DNA from: Nemertoderma westbladi | Lineage: Eukaryota > Xenacoelomorpha > Nemertodermatida > Nemertodermatidae | Assembly: GCA_032718475.1 (NCBI GenBank) | Contig: JAUCBJ010005260.1 | Location: 1 to 64,000 of the forward strand | DNA: 64,000 nucleotides | Reading direction: 5' to 3' | Part shown: positions 54,985-64,000 of the stretch, in pieces | Layout of the letters: the number at the start of each line of letters is the position of its first letter | How positions within the stretch are numbered: position 1 is the first letter of the stretch | The notes under the pieces: model-generated | Databases searched by the model: none | Told to the model about the DNA's origin: nothing | Seen by the model: only the letters and a program-made list of their open reading frames with translations | Position numbers and translations under genes: made by a program

Positions 54985-56028
54985 ATGGATTTATTTAAAA
55001 AAACTTCAAGCAATACTTGGAAATTTACATGTAATAAATATACCTGTAGTATTGTTTATGGCAAGTACTTTATATTACACTCAAGCGATAGCAATGTAAC
55101 AACGTGCTTCTCTTACCTGGATACACTCTATCTTCTAGACGTCTTAGAAATATTAATCAACCGACAAAAGGAATCACCAGTTTCAAGAGGTAATATTTAT
55201 CCTAATATAGAATTTACAAGAGGAAAGTTAAATATTTCCACCTGTGTTATTACTGAAAACGTATATATTCAGAAGCAAGGCAAATGTCAAATTCTAAACA
55301 AATCACTCATTAATTTATTGCTTCAGAGTAAGACAGAAATATTAGAATTGTTATCACCACCACTCGAAATAATAAATCAGTGTTCTGTTGTTAATTTAAC
55401 CAACCCATCTTTTGTTGGTTTTGTAAGCAAATATAAAGGAACGACTTATATGGGACTATGGGAGATTTCAGCTAGATATTCTGATGCTATTGGTCTTAGG
55501 TATTATAATGGGTTTAACTTAACAGCATCGGAAGTAAATTCATTGTGGTATGAATGGAATTATGAAATTAGTAACGAAGGTGTCTTTTCAGAGCTAGATA
55601 CGGGCGATAAAGCTTTATCTGACCTACTTAAAGTAAAAATAAATGTACAAGAAAAAAAAGTAATTATTACAAACAAGGAAAACAAATATTTACAGTTACA
55701 TTACGATAAAGACATACCACATATAGAGTTTCTCTACGATATGATGTTAAAGGTTTCATCAACTGATATAGCAGACGGTTTCGCGATTCTATATCAACCA
55801 ACTTGGAAGTTTAAGGTTAATAAGTCATTTCCAGAAGTAGTTTCATCCACATTTAATCCAAAGACATACATCGAAGAGACATCGAGTGATAGAAAGCGCA
55901 GATCTACATCTCAAACATCTTCCATTCCCAACAATGATTCTATACCTACAAAGAAAATAAAAGTTACAAAAGCAAGTGAAGAGGTAGCAGATTACAATAA
56001 GGAACATATAAAAACAGTATCAGATTGA
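54985..56028 (+). CDS. Unknown 347-aa protein next to the viral-type polymerase
   Basis: An intact AT-rich ORF from MDLFKKTSSN to TGA. No family was recognised and no signal peptide or membrane span. The first 300 residues look globular and beta-rich, with many aromatic residues (WKFTCNKY, YMGLWEISARY, WYEWNYEI). The last 45 are Ser/Thr-rich and basic, with two nuclear-localisation-like clusters (DRKRRS, PTKKIKV). Base composition matches the polymerase gene 540 bases downstream and differs from the retroelements around it, so the two probably belong to one integrated DNA element. A nuclear DNA-associated role is a guess. Confidence 0.65.
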   Translation: MDLFKKTSSNTWKFTCNKYTCSIVYGKYFILHSSDSNVTTCFSYLDTLYLLDVLEILINRQKESPVSRGNIYPNIEFTRGKLNISTCVITENVYIQKQGKCQILNKSLINLLLQSKTEILELLSPPLEIINQCSVVNLTNPSFVGFVSKYKGTTYMGLWEISARYSDAIGLRYYNGFNLTASEVNSLWYEWNYEISNEGVFSELDTGDKALSDLLKVKINVQEKKVIITNKENKYLQLHYDKDIPHIEFLYDMMLKVSSTDIADGFAILYQPTWKFKVNKSFPEVVSSTFNPKTYIEETSSDRKRRSTSQTSSIPNNDSIPTKKIKVTKASEEVADYNKEHIKTVSD

Positions 56029-56568
56029 TTTATTATTAACTAGAGACTTTTCTTTTTCAGTTTCACATTGACTTGTAAAGGTAACTTTTTATCACAAAGC
56101 GTGATTATTATAAAGTATTTACATGTAAAGGTGACTTTATTGAGTAAATATTGGTGATAGTTTATATTTAGGTATAAAACATTCGTATGTAAATGCGTGA
56201 GTTTACACCACCTTAATAAAACATTAGCATGTAAAACCTACTTTATCAATGAAAATTAAAAACGCATTATGCACATCTTGACAGACTTGATTTTATTATA
56301 AAGAATTCAGTTGTAAAAGCAACTTTATTTATGATATTAGTTCCCAATGTAACTGTTATTTATGATTGGTTGGTATAAATAGAAACTTGAAATATACATA
56401 TAAAGAGCTCAACTGATTCAATCGAGCTCATTCTGAAAATATTAAATTAATTAAAGTTTAGATATTATATTTTATTTGTGTTGAGTAGCTTATGAATTTT
56501 TTTTGATTAAATATATATATATAACAATATTCATATTAATTTTAAATTGTTTTTAGGATAATAAAGAG
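56029..56568 (+). promoter_or_regulatory. Iterated motif, TATA box and possible splice acceptor before polB
   Basis: A motif like TGTAAAAG..ACTTTATT recurs near 56074, 56125, 56232 and 56314, with weaker copies at 56190 and 56350, spaced about 50 to 100 bases. TATAAATA is at 56374-56381. TTAAATTGTTTTTAG just before GATAATAAAGAG-ATG resembles a splice acceptor, so the ATG may follow a leader intron. Confidence 0.5.
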
Positions 56569-59500
56569 ATGGATAAACAATTGAAATGTCCATTTTGTCC
56601 TCTTCAAATTTCTAAACATAACTATTTATCTCATCTAAAGTCGCATTTCCATGGTTATTCTTGTTTTAAGTGTCACGTTTTTACACCTAAAGAAGAAATT
56701 TGTAAACGACATGAATCAACTACGGGATGCAAAGAAATGAAGTTTTGCGTGTATGAAAAAACTTGCCCTACTTGTAATAAAGAGTATTTATATGAGAATT
56801 ATTTACGTCACGACTGTCACCAACATTATTATCATGTTAGACCACCACGATGGAACCAAAACAATACTGTCGCATCTAGAAAAAGACTGAAATCTGGTCA
56901 AGGTCCATCAATTTTTAGCATCGAACGAGCCGCACACAATAACCGTTTAGAAATCTATGTTTACAATCTTCCGAATGATGAAGATTTTCCTGATATTCAT
57001 GCGTCGATACTAAAAATTCTGCCACACATTAAAAACTTATTATTAGGAAAACTTAGCGAAATGAATGTACTTAGACCCTGGCTAGGTGTTAATATACTCA
57101 TGTATCGATCACATTTTTCAGAGGGAGACCAAGAAGAAACTTTCTATTTTAGTTCTTCAGGTGGTGCAGTTAATACCGTAGATTCACATGAAAGTTTTGA
57201 CACATGGTTTGAGTATGTACTAGAAAAATTAATGCAAAAAATAGCCATATTTAACACTCGTGGCTCAGGATGGCGTGTTAAATCTTTATTAAGAGTGGAA
57301 ATTAAAGTAGCTGAATCTAAGTGTAGGTCAGTGGAATATAAAGGTCACGGTTATATGGAGTTACCTAAGGCTCTATCAGTTAAAAAATGTGTTATAAATA
57401 TACAAACGGCTGATAATGACTGTTTCAAATGGGCTATTATAGCCACAAAATTTAGTAGCAAAGTGAAAGATCACAAAAACCGTACTTCATCGTACAAAAA
57501 TTATATGAATCATTTTATTTTTGACAACGGGAACAAAGATTATCCAACAGAATGGCTGCTTGCAATTAAACTTTTTGAAAAACAGAATTCAGCATATATA
57601 ATTAATTTATTACTCTACGACAACAATCGAGTATCTATATTAAGACAGGCACCATTTAGTAAAATCACTCCAGATAAAGAGTTATTGAATATATTACTTG
57701 TAAAAAATAAGAATAAATCAAAACAATCACATTATGTTTGCATAACTAACTTAAATCATTTGTTGAATACAAGAGGTAAGCATATTGGATGTAGGAAATA
57801 TTGTGAACGGTGTTTGTCGCATTTCTACAGCAAGGATGTTCTAGAACGTCACCGTCTTGCTTGTTATCGAGGAAAAAGTCAAGTTGAGAAGCTACCATCT
57901 GAAAAAAGAACTCACATTAGCTTTAGAAATTTAGACAGAACATTACCAGCATTGTTTGTAATATATTTTGACATAGAATCTATTTTGGAGCCATCCAGCA
58001 ACAGTAAATTTATTCAGAATCATATTCCATGCGCTGTAAGTTATTTAATTGTCCCTAGTACCGAATTAATCAATCCACCAAAATTTTATTTGAAGACCTT
58101 TACAAAAACAATCGACAACAACTGTATTCAAGACTTTTTAGACTCTGTATATAATGACATCACCCAATTATATAAGTGGTCAGAAGACCACACACACGAA
58201 ATAATGATACTTAATGATGTAGATAAGTTAAGTTTTTGGAAAGCTAAAACTTGCTTTTATTGCAATGTTTTATTTAAGGATAAATCTGAGAAAAACAAAC
58301 ATCACTCACATATTACTGGTAACTATATAGCGGCCGCTTGTAACGCATGTAACCGCTCTTTATCGTTGAAACGACACATGTATATACTCGCTGCACACAA
58401 CTGCAATCACTATGATTTGCATTTTCTTTTACAAGTTGGTTTTACCAACAATAAATATTCCGATTGGGATATAAAAGTGATCCCTAAAAATTCTGAAAGG
58501 TATATTTCACTAAGCATGCATATACCGGTGAAAGACTCAAAAACAAAGATTGAGCTACGTGTCTTAGACACATATCAATTTTTATCCTTTTCCCTAAGTA
58601 CTTTAGTTGATTGTTCAACAAAGGATATAGACAGCGAGGATATAACATCAGTTCTACCAATTACTGAACAGCAAATGAAATATTTTTATCCGAATTTAAA
58701 TAATGCAACAATTAAACGAAAAGGTATATTTCCCTACGAGTATCTGACAGATTTAAATAAATTCAATGATTCGAAATTACCATCAATAGACAAATTTTAT
58801 AGTAAATTAACACAAAATACCTGTACTCCCGAGGAATATAGTTTTGCCAACGCATCATGGAGTCAGTTTGAGTGTACAAATCTCAAGGATTATCTTTTAG
58901 CATACTTAAAACTCGATGTTTGTCTCCTCGCTGATATATTTGAGAACTTTAGGAGAGTATGTAGACAAAACTACGAATTAGAAGTAGTTTATTATTGCAG
59001 TATCGCAGCTTTCACTTATGATTGCGCTCTGAAATACAATAAATGTAAGTTAGCATTAATAAAAGATTACCAAACATATAGAGATTTTGAAGCATCTATT
59101 AGAGGAGGGGTTTCATTCTGTCGAAAGCATTACATAGAATCAAATATACCAGATAGTGATAATTATGATCCAAGCAAGGAAGAGTGTCATATTTTCAATA
59201 TAGATTTTAATTCCTTGTATTCGGGTAATTTAAGTAAAAAGCTACCTGTTTCAGGTTTTGAACAAGTCAACGTTACATATTTAGAGAATGCCGCTCCAGA
59301 AGAACTAATAAACTATTTAACAAATCTTGATACTGAAGGGGATATTGGGTTTTTCTTAATTTGCGATTTGAAATATCCCAAAGATATTCATGATCGTACA
59401 TTAGAACTACCCTTAGCCCCAGAACATTTAAGTATAAATGAGACAATGCTTTCACCATATATGAGGGAACAATATAATCATGTATGTAAACAAAGAGGTA

Positions 59501-60584
59501 CTAATAGCAAGTATAAGATGTGTGCTCCAAAACTTATGCTGACACAATTCGATAAAGAATTCTATCATGTAAATTTGAAACTATTAAAATTTTATATAAA
59601 ACAAGGTTTAATTGTTACTAAACTACATAAATTGTATTCTTTCCATCAAGACTTTGTATTTAAACCCTATATAGATTTTAATATTAATCAAAGGCGAGTA
59701 GCAAAAAGTTACATTGAAACAGCTGTTGCAAAGCTTCTAAATAATTCATTATTTGGAAAAACAATAGAGAAGATAAGAGATCGATGTAACTTTCGTATCG
59801 CTAATAGCAATGAGAAATGTGATTTATTGGTAAAACGTATAAATCACGAAAATTTCATGATTTATAACGATTCCTTATCGGGTCACTTATTAGTAAAAGA
59901 CTCTGTAACTCTCGATAAGCCGGTCTATATAGGTAGTACTGTGTTGGACTTGGCTAAATTGGATATGTATGAGTTGACTATAATAAATTACTACCTATTG
60001 AGAAAGAATTAAACTGTCGTATTGAAATTGTAGCATCAGATACGGACTCTTTAATAGGTTGTTACTATAATACATCGCAGAATAATTTTTTAAAAGCATT
60101 AATTAAAAATAATATTCTAGATACATCCAATTACCCCAAGGATCACCCTCTCTACAGCGATAAAAATAAATCCAGGCTCTATTACTGTAAAGACGAGTTG
60201 TGCTCGAGAGAGATTAAACAAGCAGTATTTTTAAGACCAAAATTATATTCAATTTTGGAATGGAATGAATCAAATATACGACGGGCGAAAGGAATAACAA
60301 GAGCTGTCGTGGATAAAAATATTTGCCACGAAGATTATTTAAGAGCATATAACTCAAACGAGGAAATTTCCAAGGAAACGCATCAATTTCAGAGCCAATT
60401 ACACAAAATGTACACTGTAGCACGAGATAAGTTTGCTCTCAGTGCATTTGACGATAAACTTTATTGGGTTAATAAAAATCATTCACTTCCCTGGGGTCAC
60501 TATCAAACAAAGGTTGAAAAACCGATAAAGAAAAACAATATACCTATTTATCGGGAACCAAACAATGAACTATCAGATAGTTAA
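56569..60584 (+). pseudogene. Protein-primed family-B DNA polymerase, one frameshift before motif C
   Basis: First frame 56569-60012 (1147 codons); the second frame, open from 59979 to 60584, carries on. N-terminus: C2H2-like fingers (CPFCPLQISKHNYLSHLKSH). Next come a region with YMELPKALS and NIQTADNDCFKWAI, a further finger (CERCLSHFYSKDVLERHRLAC), the exonuclease motif FDIES near 465, and an HNH/endonuclease VII-like insert (CFYCNVLFKD, HSHITGNY, CNACN). The polymerase motifs are DFNSLYSG (A), KLLNNSLFGKTIEK (B) and SDTDSLIG (C, at about 60030-60055, second frame). The C-terminus has LRPKLYSI, RAKGITRAVV and ALSAFDDK. This is the polymerase type of Polinton/Maverick elements and related virus-like elements, which replicate their own linear DNA. 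Missing one base near 59978 disables it. No integrase, ATPase or capsid gene is in the window. Confidence 0.88.
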
Positions 60585-60620
60585 TAAGAATGTAAGTTGC
60601 CAGCAAGTGTCAGCGATTAA
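60565..60620 (+). pseudogene. TBP-like gene, 5' end (cut by the TTAA transposon)
   Basis: ATG at 60565 lies in a different frame from the polymerase and overlaps its last 20 bases. Eighteen codons follow to the TTAA target at 60617-60620. Phase is the same as 62237-62735 once the 1612-bp transposon and one TTAA are removed. A NVS motif here matches the opening of the first repeat of TATA-binding proteins. Overlap of stop and start codons is typical of compact viral genomes. Confidence 0.55.
60617..60620. repeat. TTAA target duplication, left
   Basis: TTAA directly before the G tract; matched at 62233-62236. Confidence 0.85.
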
Positions 60621-61326
60621 GGGGGGGGGGGGTACACCCCCCTATGGACCTTTTTTGCAAATGGCTATAATTTCTGCTTGTGTGTAATTTTGTATATTTT
60701 ATACCTTTCGGGGGATCAACATATGGCCAAAGATTGGGTTCAAAATAAAATTTTCAAATTTGCGTCGCCCTCTAGCGGCCACCAGCGAAATTGTTAATTT
60801 CACTAAAAACACTACTAGTCTCACAATTTTGGGCGAAAATTTTCGAAACTTGGTTTTTCTGAATCAGCATCCTCGGCTCCACAAAACTTATCGGTTACAT
60901 TTTTTATTTAGGTCTTAAATATTTTTTAAATATTATTAACTAATATTAATTATTACTTAATAGATATTAACTAATTTCAAGAAATTAATATGGCACAATT
61001 CAAAATTCTAACCGATAACTTTTGATCAAAACCCGAAAAGAAATCAAACAAAAAAAAAATTTCGAAAATTAGTTAAGAAATGGCTGAGTAGTAGTATTTT
61101 GAATGTGAAAAATACAATTCCGAGATAAACGCATTTAAAGTTTAAGAACAATATATTTCAAATGTTCCCGCTATTTTCAGTACTGGTATCTCCTTTTCTT
61201 TTCCCATTGGTTATCCCCTATCCATATTTTGTGATTTCTCAATGGATTTCATGAAATTTGGTTCAAAAAAACCCCTACCCACTTTTAACAACCTGTTAAA
61301 ATAATTTTAGAGTGCTTGCCAAAAAA

Positions 61327-61700
61327 CACTTCGCGCAGCACGTGAACAAATTACATTTTGGCGTATTGATTTGATCGCATACTATTTCGTCATTTAATAA
61401 TAAATAGTCATGGAATAATGAGATAACCTTAAGAAACATTCAAAATTATATAAAAATTTCCACATAATTTTATAATAAGCCTTTACACAGAACATTAAGC
61501 TTTGCGCAGCACGTGAAACCTTCGCGCAGCACGTGAGACATTTGCGCAGCAGGTGAAGGTTTCACGTAGCACTTAAATTCTTCTTAAAGCACGTTAATTA
61601 ATCGAGCACCTCGGAAAGCTTTTTGATCAGAATGAGAAGCCTTCACGCGGCACATGAAAAGTTCATGCTGCACATGAAGACTTCGCGCAGCACGTGAATT
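61327..61700. repeat. Iterated TTCGCGCAGCACGTGAA inside the transposon
   Basis: Copies or close variants near 61330, 61501, 61522, 61543, 61560, 61640, 61665 and 61681. Most contain CACGTG or CACATG, E-box cores. Confidence 0.75.
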
Positions 61701-61894
61701 ATTCTCAGAGCCTGCGGAATTAAAAAAAAATAAGTTTATGGTTGTTTCCCAGAAAAAATATTACTAGCTATTGTTATATGATGGTTCACATTTGTTATTA
61801 CTAGTAGACAACTAGTCCATTAGACAACTGTTCAATATGTAATACAAAACTCACAAATATCTATTAAATATATATTAATTAAAATTTGACGGAC

Positions 61895-62095
61895 ATGTTG
61901 ACAGACAGACAGACATACAAACAGACAGACAAACTGAGAGACAGACTGAGATACAGACATAGTGATTAGATAATTCCAAATATTAAAACAGACATCGACA
62001 TTAAGAAAAATCGTAACAGTAAACATTTCAGATTGCTTATTTTATGCCCTTTTTAATATTTCGATGGATAGACAGACAGACATACAGACGGAAAA
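61895..62095. repeat. (GACA)n-type microsatellite, two blocks
   Basis: GACAGACAGACAGACATACAA and related steps at about 61895-61960 and 62068-62092. Confidence 0.8.
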
Positions 62096-62232
62096 CCAGC
62101 CATTACTCGAGAAGTAAAAGAGATCTCGCTAAGCCGTTTCCAGATTTGAAATCCGCATTAAATTCTACTCTAGATGAAATAAAAAAACAAAAAATGAAAA
62201 TTTTGACCTGAGGGGGGGTGTACCCCCCCCCC

Positions 62233-62236
62233 TTAA
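62233..62236. repeat. TTAA target duplication, right
   Basis: TTAA directly after the C tract. Confidence 0.85.
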
Positions 62237-62735
62237 TTTTAAAGAATTAAAAAATCAATTATCTGGTAAACACATACTCAAACCAAATCAGTTTATATAT
62301 AAGATATTTGGTGCCACATTATTAATATTTAAAAATGGTCGTATTACATTATTAGGCAGTAAGTACAATTTCCAAAAAGTAAAAAAGCATATATTTGATA
62401 AAACTAGTATTAATTTGATTTTAAAATCTGTTAATTTATGTACTTATATTTTTAGTATTAAGTCTGTAGTCTACAGGTTATTGATAAACAATACCGGGTT
62501 TTATGTTGTCTTTGATAATGTGCAACTTCAAGTTATATATGAACCTGAAATTTTTAATAATTGCAAAATAAGAATAAATAATACCGTAGTCATTTGCTGC
62601 TTTCATACCGGTAAATGTACTTTAATGTGTTCACCTAGCAAATTTCACATTTATTACCCTATATTTAGTAAACTTGTTAATTATTTATTAATGTTTGGTG
62701 TTGTGACTTTAGGTGTAGAATATATTGGTGATTAG
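62237..62735 (+). pseudogene. TBP-like gene, main part
   Basis: Continues 60565-60620; the total would be about 184 residues, the size of the conserved TBP core. First repeat: KPNQFIYKIFGATLLIFKNG, then RITLLGSK, where TBP has a P..F...I.RI....LIF..GK...TG pattern. Second repeat: VIYEPEIFNNCKIRI, then VVICCFHTGKCTLM, where TBP has YEPELF and IF.SGK..LTG. Both halves sit at the expected spacing. Eukaryotic TBP recruits Pol I, II and III; large DNA viruses of other groups are known to carry divergent copies. Several DNA-contact positions of TBP appear changed (CCFHTGK). The call rests on motif pattern only. Confidence 0.6.
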
Positions 62736-63612
62736 AAGGTGAAAATTAAACATTATTATTTTTCATTCGATCTATCGGTAGTTAGGGAAAACTAACCTCG
62801 TTTGAATAAGTATGACTCTCACGGGCTGACTGCGTGCCTAGCTGCGTGGCTGACTGCATGACCGACCGCGAGGCTAACTGCGTGCCGCGAGGCTGGCTGC
62901 GAGGCTGGCAGCGATGCTGCTCGCAAGGGTGGCTGGGCGGCTGCGAGGTGGACCACATCCCAGCAACATGGCTGACTGCGCACACATCCGATTGTAACTG
63001 GCTCACGATATTGTATACAATGGTTTAGTTTGTTACTGCGGGTACTGTTACATTAATACTGTAGTAGCGGTACTGCGGTACAATGCTAATTAAAGGAAAT
63101 CAGCATGCTGTATCTGACTATACTGTTACAACAACAACAGTGACAGTACTGCAGTACTGTATTGTTTGGGTAGGGGATCTAATCCCTATATGTGAGAGCC
63201 ACGCATACCTTCTAGGTTATGACAGCAGTATGCTAATCAAGGTTCGGGTAGACAGCAGTATCCTTATAGGTGAAAAAAAACAAATGCTATTGCATCAGAT
63301 TACTGCTGTACTGATAAAGTGGATGACAGTTGTGGATAGGAGCTGCGTGGTTGACAGCATCTCCGCAGTGTGGCTGACTGCGTACACATCTGATTGTAAC
63401 TGGCTCACGATATTGTATACATTGGCTTAGTTTGTTACTGCAGGTACTGTTACATTAATACTGTAGTACTGGTACTGCAGTACAATGCTAATCAAAGGAA
63501 ATCAGTATGCTGTATCTGACTATGCTGTTACAACAACAACGACAGTACTGCAGTACTGTATTGTTTGGGTAGGTGATCTAATCCCTGTATGTGAGACCCC
63601 TGCGTGTAATAA
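62736..63612. repeat. Satellite-like direct repeat, unit about 400 bp
   Basis: A shared segment of about 240 bases (CTGACTGCG.ACACATC.GATTGTAACTGG ... TGATCTAATCCCT) lies at about 62970-63200 and 63372-63600. Before it is a GC-rich run of GGCTGACTGCGTGCC-type steps (62815-62960). ORFs here on both strands are by-products. Confidence 0.7.
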
Positions 63613-64000
63613 ATTGGCGATATCTCCTTTGCAGAAGTGAAGGCTGCTGCAAAGAGCATTAAGACCAATCGTGCCAGTGGAGTAGATGGTGTTCCCCCTG
63701 AGGTCTTTAAAATACCTGAGTGTTTAAAGCTCATCTATCCCATCATAGTAGACATGTACCGTACAACAAAAGTCCCACAAGAAATGAAAACAAATAAGTT
63801 GGTGCCAGTTCCCAAGAAGGGCAACCTAACACTCTATGGTTCTTTTCGGGGAATCTCATTGATCTCGATTGCTGCAAAACTATACAATAGAATTCTATTA
63901 AATCGCATCAGGGATCCCATTGAGAGACTGCTACGTGGAAATCAGAATGGGTTCCGTAAAGGTCGTGGGACCATGGAGCCCATTTTGGCACTTAGAAGGA
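63613..64000 (+). pseudogene. Second copy of the LINE RT region (partial at the right edge)
   Basis: Begins at GGCGATATCTCC, matching 49860 onward with few differences (for example GGAGTAAATGG/GGAGTAGATGG). It encodes KTNRASGVDGVPPEVF through NGFRKGRGTMEPI and is open to the edge. At FRGISLISIAAK it keeps the residues usual for this motif, where the copy at 49032 has FREISLISISAK, so it is the less decayed copy. Confidence 0.8.

Larger units (their letters stand above)
60621..62232. mobile_element. Non-autonomous DNA transposon, TTAA target, G-tract inverted ends
   Basis: 1612 bp. The left end is G12-TACAC6 and the right end, read in reverse, is G10-TACAC7: matching inverted repeats that are themselves nearly palindromic. 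The TTAA target duplication is that of piggyBac-type transposases. No transposase ORF is present. The inside has an E-box-rich repeat (61327-61700) and GACA microsatellites. Confidence 0.82.

Noticed and set aside
59970-60012. Programmed frameshifting in the polymerase
   Set aside because: No slippery heptamer or downstream structure was seen at the shift; a simple one-base loss is likelier.
61832-62026. Minus-strand ORF with VSQSVSQ repeats
   Set aside because: Translation of a GACA microsatellite.
62782-63430. ORFs on both strands near the right end
   Set aside because: They fall in a GC-rich satellite-like repeat with no conserved motif.
1-64000. CRISPR arrays, bacterial operons, rRNA genes
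   Set aside because: No spaced identical repeats, Shine-Dalgarno-led gene runs or rRNA-like sequence; all evidence points to an animal nuclear genome.

Overview
This is animal nuclear DNA, almost certainly from a marine invertebrate; the phylum cannot be fixed from the sequence. It has no operons. Most of it is retroelements of metazoan type (BEL/Pao, Ty3/gypsy, APE-type LINEs), plus one endogenised virus-like DNA polymerase locus and one broken host gene. Reading frames use the standard code.

Left edge (1-10208): BEL-3 lies on the minus strand, with the first 688 codons of gag, a leader and a 5' LTR of about 2.3 kb. It sits inside a gag fragment of another family (BEL-4a, minus). A LINE 3' end and a reverse transcriptase remnant follow, both minus.

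Centre (10209-43178): a host gene for a small secreted, surface-anchored protein is split by BEL-1 (10790-43019, 1192-bp LTRs, 5-bp target duplication CCCCG). BEL-1 is itself split inside its protease coding region by BEL-2 (18415-34956, 1923-bp LTRs, target duplication CATCG). Removing each insert plus one target copy restores the frame of the interrupted gene. The paired LTRs are nearly identical (about 2 differences in BEL-1, 1 in BEL-2), so both insertions are young. BEL-2 has an uninterrupted 2903-codon gag-pol. BEL-1 has lost reverse transcriptase, most of RNase H and integrase, yet keeps a very large 3' gene (37496-41749) cut only by one in-frame UGA. BEL-2 carries a shorter, frameshifted homologue of its C-terminal half with three zinc knuckles. 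I recognise no described family for this 3' protein. The LTRs of BEL-2 and BEL-3 share a tRNA-like Pol III module near their start.

Right (43179-64000): a second BEL-4 gag fragment (BEL-4b, minus), an RT-deleted LINE (plus) and a Ty3/gypsy pol remnant (minus) precede an AT-rich locus (about 54.9-62.7 kb). That locus has an unknown 347-aa protein with a basic tail, a protein-primed family-B DNA polymerase broken by a one-base frameshift, and, overlapping its end by 20 bases, a gene of about 184 codons that looks like a TATA-binding protein. The last gene is interrupted by a 1612-bp DNA transposon with G-tract inverted repeats and a TTAA target duplication. A satellite-like repeat and a second copy of the LINE close the window.

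The two leads most worth following are the giant 3' zinc-knuckle gene of these BEL elements together with their tRNA-like LTR module, and the polymerase plus TBP-like gene pair.
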